From an uncultured Blautia sp. (GTDB taxonomy: Bacteria; Bacillota; Clostridia; Lachnospirales; Lachnospiraceae): DNA of 7,476 nucleotides. This document shows, piece by piece, positions 1 to 6,152 of this stretch (the first letter of the stretch is position 1; each line of letters begins with the position of its first letter). The translations under genes were made by a program, and so were the position numbers. The notes beneath the pieces were generated by a model. That model was not told the origin of the DNA. It worked only from the letters and a program-made list of their open reading frames with translations, and did not search any database. Where the stretch lies: positions 1 to 7,476 of the forward strand of contig UQCM01000096.1 of NCBI GenBank assembly GCA_900539525.1, read 5' to 3'.

Positions 1-3000
1 GGAAAGCGGCAGCTGCATTAGAACAGCCAGCCGCTTTTCTTATTTCTGATGAAGTAGTAGATGATATTCTCCGCACGGGAAGTGGACAGAAAAATACACT
101 GTTTCATATTACGGCAAGACTGATTGAAGGTCTGGATAATGAAGAAATGCAGAACTTCCTGAAGGAGGAATATGAAACAGGTGGAAAAGGATTTACCATA
201 GATGGACAGAAAATCAGTATCTGGTATGACAATGATGGTATCCGTATCCGACGGGGAGATTCCGCCAGAAGAAACTTTGATCGCATGGTTACGTGGGAAG
301 AAGCGGCGGACAGAATCCGGGATATGTATGAGGATAGAAGTTACGTGGATAATCTGATTTCCAATAACGCCATTGAACAGGAGCAGGAAGAAATGACCAA
401 TCTTCTTGCACTCCATTTTCGGGATACCAGCAGAAACCGGGAGGAGCAGCAATCATATTCGGATTGGCAGGATGTCGTGCGGGAAGCTTGGACAGATTCA
501 GCGGAAGCAGATGCAATTGCCCATCGCTTTGAATGGCTGCAGAAAGATATGGATGAGAATCCAGAAGATTATCGCAGGTGGGAGATTCAGCATAATCCGG
601 AATATTTCCAGCGTTTTCAGGATCTCCAGAGGGAGCGTTCCTGGGTAGACCAGAAATTTACGGTCGAACGTCCGGCCCTTTCCTTTATCACACAGGATGA
701 GATAGATGCAGTCCTTAGAAGAGGCGGGATCACTGCCGGAGGACGGAATCGGATCTATGAGTATTTCATGGAACATCACGATATAAAGGATGCAGCTGAG
801 TTTCTGAAAAATGAGTATGGTACAGGTGGAGCAGCACCTGGGATACCGGGAGCGTATGAATCCGATGCTTCCCATGATGCGAAAGGATTAAAACTTGCGA
901 AAGGGAAGATTGGCAGTCCAGATGTAGAAGTTCTATTAAAGTGGAATAAGGTTGCAGAACGTGTCCGTCAGCTGATTCGCACCGATGATTTCTTATCACC
1001 GGAAGAACTGGAAAAGTATGAAGAACGGCAGGAAGCACAGAGACAGGCGGATCTGGAAGGAGCTCAGCAGGCTTTGGAAGTGGAGCAGGAAGGCTCTGAT
1101 CAGCAGGAAATACGAGAGGAAAATCAGGAACCGTCGGAGGTTGAGACACAACCGGAAGCAGTAGAAGATGCAGAAAAAAAGGAAGATATAACACCAGAAC
1201 AGTCTGATATTCCAGCAACAAACTTCCATATCACAGATGATGAACTGGGACAGGGAACACCAAAGGAAAAGTTCCGTGCTAATATCATGGCAATCCAGCT
1301 TTTAAAGAAATGCGAGGAAGAAAACCGCAATGCCACACCAGACGAACAGGAGATTTTATCCCGATATGTAGGCTGGGGAGGTCTTGCTGATGCTTTCGAT
1401 GAAACAAAATCCGCATGGGAGACGGAATATCTGGAATTAAAGACAGTCCTTACACCGGAAGAATATGCAGCAGCCAGAGCTTCTACCTTAAATGCCCATT
1501 ACACACAGCCAATCGTGATTGAAAGTATGTATCAGGCGTTGGAAAATCTGGGATTTACAAAAGGAAATATCCTGGAGCCATCCATGGGTGTTGGTAACTT
1601 CTTTGGAATGCTTCCTGAGAAGCTGAACCAGTCAAAACTCTATGGTGTGGAACTGGACAGTATCAGCGGTAGAATTGCAAAACTGCTTTACCCAGATGCC
1701 AATATCCAGATTAAAGGTTTTGAGAAGACAGATTATCCGAATGATTTCTTCGATGTGGCAATCGGAAATGTGCCATTTGGAGCTTATAAAGTGAATGACA
1801 GGCAATATGACCGCTATAATTTTATGATTCACGATTATTTTCTGGCAAAGACAATCGACCAGTTGCGTCCGGGTGGTGTGGCAGCTTTGATCACAACAAA
1901 AGGAACCATGGATAAAGCATCACCGGAAGTCCGAAAGTATCTGGCAGAACGTGCCGATCTCCTTGGAGCCATCCGCCTGCCGAACACAGCATTCAAAGCA
2001 AATGCAGGAACGGAAGTCAGTGCAGATATTTTATTCTTCCAGAAGCGTGACAGCATGACAAAAGAGATGCCGGAGTGGGTGAATCTTGGAAGTGATGCCA
2101 ATGGAATTACGGTCAATCAGTATTTTGCAGACCATCCGGAAATGATTCTGGGTGAGATGAAAGAGGTATCCGGTCCGTATGGTATGGAAACAACCTGTAT
2201 GCCGATAGAAGGTGCTGATCTTGAAGTCCAGCTTGCAGAAGCTGTCAGGAATATTCATGGAAATATGGCACCTGCAGTTGATGTGGATGCAGAACTGGAT
2301 GATGTACCAGAGAGTATCCCGGCAGATCCGAATGTTCGTAATTACAGTTATGCGGTTGTAGATGATCAGGTATATTACCGTGTTAACTCTCTGATGAATC
2401 AGGTAAAGATGCCTGCCGCTACTGCAGAACGTGTAAAAGGTATGGTGGAGATCCGAGACACGGTGCGTGAACTGATTGCCATGCAGATGGAAGAATCCGT
2501 AACAGATGAAGAAATTCACAAACAGCAGGAGAAATTGAATCAAGTATATGATGCTTACACAGCAAAGTATGGAGTCATCGGAAGTAATGCAAACAAGCGG
2601 GCGTTTTCTGATGACGCTTCTTATTGTCTGTTGTGTTCTCTGGAAGACCTGAACGAAGATGGAACATTGAAGCGAAAAGCAGACATGTTTACGAAACGAA
2701 CCATCAAAAAGGCAGTGGCGGTAACCAGTGTGGAAACTGCGACAGAAGCCTTAGCATTATCATTGAATGAAAGAGCAAAGGTGGATCTGTCCTATATGGC
2801 ACAGCTGACAGGAAAGACAGAAGAAAAAATCACGGAGGAACTGGTTGGAGTTATATTTAAGAACCCACTGACAGACCAGTGGGAGAGTGGAGATGAGTAT
2901 TTATCTGGAAATGTCAGGGAGAAGTTAAACACAGCAAGAACCTTTGCAGAGAATCACCCGGAATTCACACCGAATGTCCGTGCATTGGAAGCAGTTCAGC

Positions 3001-6000
3001 CAAGAGAACTGGAAGCATCTGAAATCGAAGTAAGGATTGGGGCAACCTGGATTGAACCATCGGATTATCAGGACTTTATGAGGGAACTGCTTCATACTCC
3101 GTGGTATCTTGCACAGAAGGAGATACAGGTAAAATATTCTGAGGTGAATGGTGAGTGGCGGATTACCGGGAAAAATGCAGACAGTCCAAGAAATGCGTTT
3201 GCCTATGCAACGTATGGAACCGAGAGGGCAAATGCTTACCGGATTCTGGAAGATACACTGAATCTGAAAGATGTTCGTATCTATGATAAGAGTGTCAATG
3301 AAAATGGGGATGAGATTCGTGTCCTCAATAAAAAAGAAACTATGCTGGCATCACAGAAACAGGATGCCATGAAAGCAGCATTTAAGGATTGGATTTTCAA
3401 AGATCAACAGAGACGTGAAAGACTGGTAAGAGTTTATAATGAACGGTTTAACAGTATCCGTCCCCGTGAATACGATGGCAGTCATCTGACTTTCCCAGGA
3501 ATGAACCCGGAAATTGAACTTCGCCCACATCAGAAAAATGCTGTCGCACATCAGCTTTACGGGGATAATGTGCTTCTGGCTCATGTAGTAGGAGCTGGGA
3601 AGACCTACGAGATGGTAGCGGCTGCAATGGAGAGCAAACGTCTGGGATTATCACAAAAGAATCTATTTGTCGTGCCGAACCATCTGACAGAGCAGTGGGG
3701 AGCCGAGTTCCTGCAGTTATATCCGGGAGCCAATATCCTGGTGGCAACCAAGAAAGATTTTGAACCGGCGAACCGGAAAAAGTTCTGTGCCAGAATCGCT
3801 ATGGGAAACTATGATGCGATTATCATCGGTCATTCCCAGTTTGAGCGTATCCCAATCTCTGATGAGAGGCAGGAAGCCATGCTGCGGAAGCAGATTGACG
3901 ATCTGGAAATCGCAATCCAGAGTGCAAGATATGAGCAGGATGGCGGCCGCTATACGGTAAAGCAGATTGAAAAGACCAGAAAAACGCTGATGACAAGACT
4001 GGAGAAGCTGAATCAGAAAGAGAAAAAGGATAATGTAGTTACCTTTGAAGAACTGGGAGTGGATCATCTGTATGTAGACGAGGCACACAGTTATAAAAAT
4101 GCGTTCCTTTATACAAAAATGAGAAATGTAGCCGGAATTGCCCAGAACGAAGCACAGAAATCAGCAGATATGTTTAATAAATGTCAGTATCTGGATGAGA
4201 TTACCGGTGGAAAAGGCATTACCTTTGCAACGGGCACACCGATCAGCAACAGCATGACGGAACTTTATGTCATGCAGAGATATCTGCAGAACAGCAAATT
4301 ACAGAATATGGGCTTGGGATTATTTGATTCCTGGGCATCCACGTTTGGAGAGGTTGTGACCAGCATTGAACTTGCACCGGAAGGAACCGGATACCGAGCA
4401 AAATCCAGATTCGCCAGATTCTATAATATCCCGGAACTGATGAATATGTTCAAGGAGATTGCAGATATCAAGACTTCGGATCAGTTGAATCTTCCAGTAC
4501 CGGAAGCGGAATACGAAACTGTAGTATTGAAACCAACAGAACAGCAGAAAGAAATCGTAGCAAGCCTAGGAGAGCGTGCGGAAGTGGTAAGAAACGGTGG
4601 CGTAGATGCTAGTGTAGACAATATGCTGAAAATTACCAATGACGGAAGAAAACTGGCACTGGATCAGCGATTGGTCAATGAACTATTGCCAGACGATCCG
4701 GGCAGTAAAGTGTCGGTCTGTGCAGAAAAAAGCTATGAAATCTGGAAAGATACAGTTGTACAGAAATCGGCGCAGATCATTTTTTGTGACTTGAGCACAC
4801 CGAAAGGCGATGGCAGTTTCAATGTTTACGATGACTTGAAACAGAAGCTGATGGCGAAAGGTGTACCGGAAAAAGAAATTGCATTCATTCATGATGCAAA
4901 TACCGAAGCAAAGAAGACGGAGCTGTTTGGAAAAGTAAAATCTGGGCAGGTTCGTTTTTTGATTGGTTCAACAGCAAAGATGGGTGCCGGTACCAACGTG
5001 CAGGATCGTCTGATTGCTCTGCATCATCTGGATATTGGCTGGAAACCGTCTGATCTGGAGCAGAGGGAAGGACGTATCATCCGGCAGGGAAATCACAATA
5101 AAAAGGTTCATATCTTTCGGTATGTGACAGAATCCACCTTCGACAGCTACATGTGGCAGTTGATCGAAAATAAACAGAAGTTCATCTCCCAGATTATGAC
5201 GAGCAAAGCACCGGTCAGAAGCTGCGAAGATGTGGACGAAGCGGCACTGTCCTATGCAGAGGTTAAGGCACTGGCAACTGGAAATCCGGCAGTAAAAGAA
5301 AAGATGGCACTGGACGTGGATGTGGCAAAACTGAAACTTTTAAAAGCCAATCACATGAATAACCAGTACCGTCTGGAAGATGATATTGCAAGAAATTTTC
5401 CACAGCAGATTGCAAAATTGACCGAGACTATTGATAGCTACAAAGCGGATATTGCCCATTATCAGGAGCATAAAATCACAGATCCAGAACAGTTTTCCAT
5501 GGAGATCAGCGGCAAAGTATTTACAGAAAAGAAAGAAGCAGGAGCGGCACTACTGGCAGTCTGCAAGGACATGAAAGCAGTCGATGCAGCAATGGATATC
5601 GGAAACTATCAGGGATTCAACATGAGAATCCAGTTCGACAGCTGGAGTAAGGAGTTTATCCTGTCTGTGAAGCATGAATCGGTATCGAAAGTTCATCTGG
5701 GAGCAGATGCCCTGGGAAATATCACCCGTATCAATAATCTTCTGGAAAGCTATCCGGAGAAACTGGCAGAAGCGGAGCAACGATTGGAAACGGTACAGGA
5801 GCAGCTTACAAATGCCAAAGAGGAAGTTGGAAAGCCATTCACAAAAGAAGAGGAACTGAACCAGAAACTGGAGCGACTGTCAGAACTAAATGCCCTTCTT
5901 AATATGGATGAACGGGAAGACACAGAAGCAGAGCAGTCAGAATCGAAAGAGAAAGAAGAACGACCGGCACGTGGTTCTATCCATGAGAAATTGCAGATTT

Positions 6001-6071
6001 ATAAAGAAAAAAGCCAGCGGGAAAGCGAGAATGGCAGGGAAGATAGAAAAAGGGACTTCGGTCTGGAATAA
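1..6071 (+). CDS. Giant N6-adenine DNA methyltransferase / SNF2-type helicase fusion protein, 5'-partial
   Basis: The frame is open from nt 3 (first full codon) to TAA at 6069-6071, giving 2022 visible residues; the start lies upstream. Residues here count from the Met codon at 147. Two tandem N-terminal units are followed by an acidic linker (about 291-360) and a family-typical RYVGWGG (406-412). The methyltransferase shows motif X HYTQP (451-455), motif I EPSMGVGNFFG (477-487) and motif IV NVPFG (541-545). A long middle region leads to a superfamily 2 helicase with GAGKT (1149-1153), DEAH (1311-1314), TGTP (1362-1365), GAGTN (1613-1617) and QREGRIIRQG (1639-1648). Two probable coiled coils (about 1725-1780, 1863-1919) and a charged tail end the protein. 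Relatives of this size and order are known on clostridial conjugative elements. I infer cytoplasmic DNA modification or remodelling of element DNA; no nuclease motif was recognised. The frame is intact. Family call is firm, function tentative. Confidence 0.95.
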   Translation, partial: KAAAALEQPAAFLISDEVVDDILRTGSGQKNTLFHITARLIEGLDNEEMQNFLKEEYETGGKGFTIDGQKISIWYDNDGIRIRRGDSARRNFDRMVTWEEAADRIRDMYEDRSYVDNLISNNAIEQEQEEMTNLLALHFRDTSRNREEQQSYSDWQDVVREAWTDSAEADAIAHRFEWLQKDMDENPEDYRRWEIQHNPEYFQRFQDLQRERSWVDQKFTVERPALSFITQDEIDAVLRRGGITAGGRNRIYEYFMEHHDIKDAAEFLKNEYGTGGAAPGIPGAYESDASHDAKGLKLAKGKIGSPDVEVLLKWNKVAERVRQLIRTDDFLSPEELEKYEERQEAQRQADLEGAQQALEVEQEGSDQQEIREENQEPSEVETQPEAVEDAEKKEDITPEQSDIPATNFHITDDELGQGTPKEKFRANIMAIQLLKKCEEENRNATPDEQEILSRYVGWGGLADAFDETKSAWETEYLELKTVLTPEEYAAARASTLNAHYTQPIVIESMYQALENLGFTKGNILEPSMGVGNFFGMLPEKLNQSKLYGVELDSISGRIAKLLYPDANIQIKGFEKTDYPNDFFDVAIGNVPFGAYKVNDRQYDRYNFMIHDYFLAKTIDQLRPGGVAALITTKGTMDKASPEVRKYLAERADLLGAIRLPNTAFKANAGTEVSADILFFQKRDSMTKEMPEWVNLGSDANGITVNQYFADHPEMILGEMKEVSGPYGMETTCMPIEGADLEVQLAEAVRNIHGNMAPAVDVDAELDDVPESIPADPNVRNYSYAVVDDQVYYRVNSLMNQVKMPAATAERVKGMVEIRDTVRELIAMQMEESVTDEEIHKQQEKLNQVYDAYTAKYGVIGSNANKRAFSDDASYCLLCSLEDLNEDGTLKRKADMFTKRTIKKAVAVTSVETATEALALSLNERAKVDLSYMAQLTGKTEEKITEELVGVIFKNPLTDQWESGDEYLSGNVREKLNTARTFAENHPEFTPNVRALEAVQPRELEASEIEVRIGATWIEPSDYQDFMRELLHTPWYLAQKEIQVKYSEVNGEWRITGKNADSPRNAFAYATYGTERANAYRILEDTLNLKDVRIYDKSVNENGDEIRVLNKKETMLASQKQDAMKAAFKDWIFKDQQRRERLVRVYNERFNSIRPREYDGSHLTFPGMNPEIELRPHQKNAVAHQLYGDNVLLAHVVGAGKTYEMVAAAMESKRLGLSQKNLFVVPNHLTEQWGAEFLQLYPGANILVATKKDFEPANRKKFCARIAMGNYDAIIIGHSQFERIPISDERQEAMLRKQIDDLEIAIQSARYEQDGGRYTVKQIEKTRKTLMTRLEKLNQKEKKDNVVTFEELGVDHLYVDEAHSYKNAFLYTKMRNVAGIAQNEAQKSADMFNKCQYLDEITGGKGITFATGTPISNSMTELYVMQRYLQNSKLQNMGLGLFDSWASTFGEVVTSIELAPEGTGYRAKSRFARFYNIPELMNMFKEIADIKTSDQLNLPVPEAEYETVVLKPTEQQKEIVASLGERAEVVRNGGVDASVDNMLKITNDGRKLALDQRLVNELLPDDPGSKVSVCAEKSYEIWKDTVVQKSAQIIFCDLSTPKGDGSFNVYDDLKQKLMAKGVPEKEIAFIHDANTEAKKTELFGKVKSGQVRFLIGSTAKMGAGTNVQDRLIALHHLDIGWKPSDLEQREGRIIRQGNHNKKVHIFRYVTESTFDSYMWQLIENKQKFISQIMTSKAPVRSCEDVDEAALSYAEVKALATGNPAVKEKMALDVDVAKLKLLKANHMNNQYRLEDDIARNFPQQIAKLTETIDSYKADIAHYQEHKITDPEQFSMEISGKVFTEKKEAGAALLAVCKDMKAVDAAMDIGNYQGFNMRIQFDSWSKEFILSVKHESVSKVHLGADALGNITRINNLLESYPEKLAEAEQRLETVQEQLTNAKEEVGKPFTKEEELNQKLERLSELNALLNMDEREDTEAEQSESKEKEERPARGSIHEKLQIYKEKSQRESENGREDRKRDFGLE
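30..353 (+). repeat. Coding tandem repeat, copy A, of the giant protein's N-terminal unit
   Basis: This copy encodes about 108 residues and aligns by eye with the unit at 675-1001. Shared positions include F-I-x-D-E-x-x-D-x-(I/V)-L-R near the start, FLK-x-EY-x-TGG in the middle, and W-x-x-(A/V)-A-x-R-(I/V)-R followed by an acidic/aromatic end. The unit begins well before the methionine codon at 147, so that methionine lies inside a folded repeat. The DNA itself is divergent, so this is an old protein-level duplication and not a recombination-prone direct repeat. The unit is common in this protein family, but I cannot assign it a biochemical role. Confidence 0.75.
675..1001 (+). repeat. Coding tandem repeat, copy B, of the giant protein's N-terminal unit
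   Basis: This second copy encodes about 109 residues. It starts with LSFITQDEIDAVLRRGG, has FLKNEYGTGG in the middle, and ends with a KVAERVRQLI helix followed by DDFLSP. Between the TGG and the final helix it carries a longer Gly/Ala/Pro-containing loop, and a DAKGLKLAKGKIG strand that corresponds to the DNDGIRIRRG stretch of copy A. About 107 residues separate the two copies. The acidic linker begins directly after this copy, so copy B marks the end of the N-terminal module. Confidence 0.75.
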
Positions 6072-6080
6072 GAAAACAGG

Positions 6081-6131
6081 AAAGATGGCATAATTTGGTA
6101 GAAAGAATGTTCTGCCGGTTATGCCACTTTT
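6081..6131 (+). other. Imperfect two-helix hairpin between the two genes
   Basis: TGGCATAA (6086-6093) pairs perfectly with TTATGCCA (6119-6126). Inside it, GGTAGAA (6097-6103) pairs with TTCTGCC (6110-6116) with one G-U wobble, closing a six-base AGAATG loop. A small internal loop (TTT against GG) separates the helices. Beyond one A-C mismatch, AAAG (6081-6084) can pair with TTTT (6128-6131), including one G-U. The T-run is only four long and is followed by GGG, so this is a poor intrinsic terminator. It could be an mRNA-stabilising or processing hairpin, or a partial attenuator, that sets the relative output of the two genes. The ribosome-binding site lies nine bases downstream and is not in the stem. 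Pairing was found by eye. Confidence 0.6.
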
Positions 6132-6139
6132 GGGAATAC

Positions 6140-6146
6140 AGGAGGA
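6140..6146 (+). promoter_or_regulatory. Shine-Dalgarno site AGGAGGA of the downstream gene
   Basis: AGGAGGA is nearly a full match to the anti-Shine-Dalgarno sequence of 16S rRNA. Its GGAGG core ends seven bases before the ATG at 6153, an optimal Bacillota spacing. This decides the start of the second gene in favour of 6153 over the in-frame ATG at 6165, and it predicts independent, efficient translation. Confidence 0.9.
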
Positions 6147-6152
6147 ACTTAT

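Noticed and set aside
147..149. ATG at 147 as the start of the giant gene
   Set aside because: The frame is open to the left edge, no convincing ribosome-binding site precedes it, and it falls inside the first N-terminal repeat unit.
162..201. AAGGAGG followed closely by ATG at 172, resembling a translation start
   Set aside because: The sequence encodes Lys-Glu-Glu in the giant gene. The ATG is out of frame, spaced only three bases away, and hits a stop after nine codons.
2031..2543. 170-codon open frame on the minus strand, with other long antisense frames at 766-1221, 3717-4088 and 498-875
   Set aside because: All lie opposite the intact giant gene. The predicted proteins are rich in Cys, His, Ile, Phe and Ser, as expected from reading a purine-rich coding strand backwards, and show no recognisable domain.
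6081..6140. Intergenic hairpin as a strong rho-independent terminator
   Set aside because: Only four T residues follow the stem before GGG, and an intact same-strand gene with a strong ribosome-binding site begins right after. A full stop of transcription there is unlikely.
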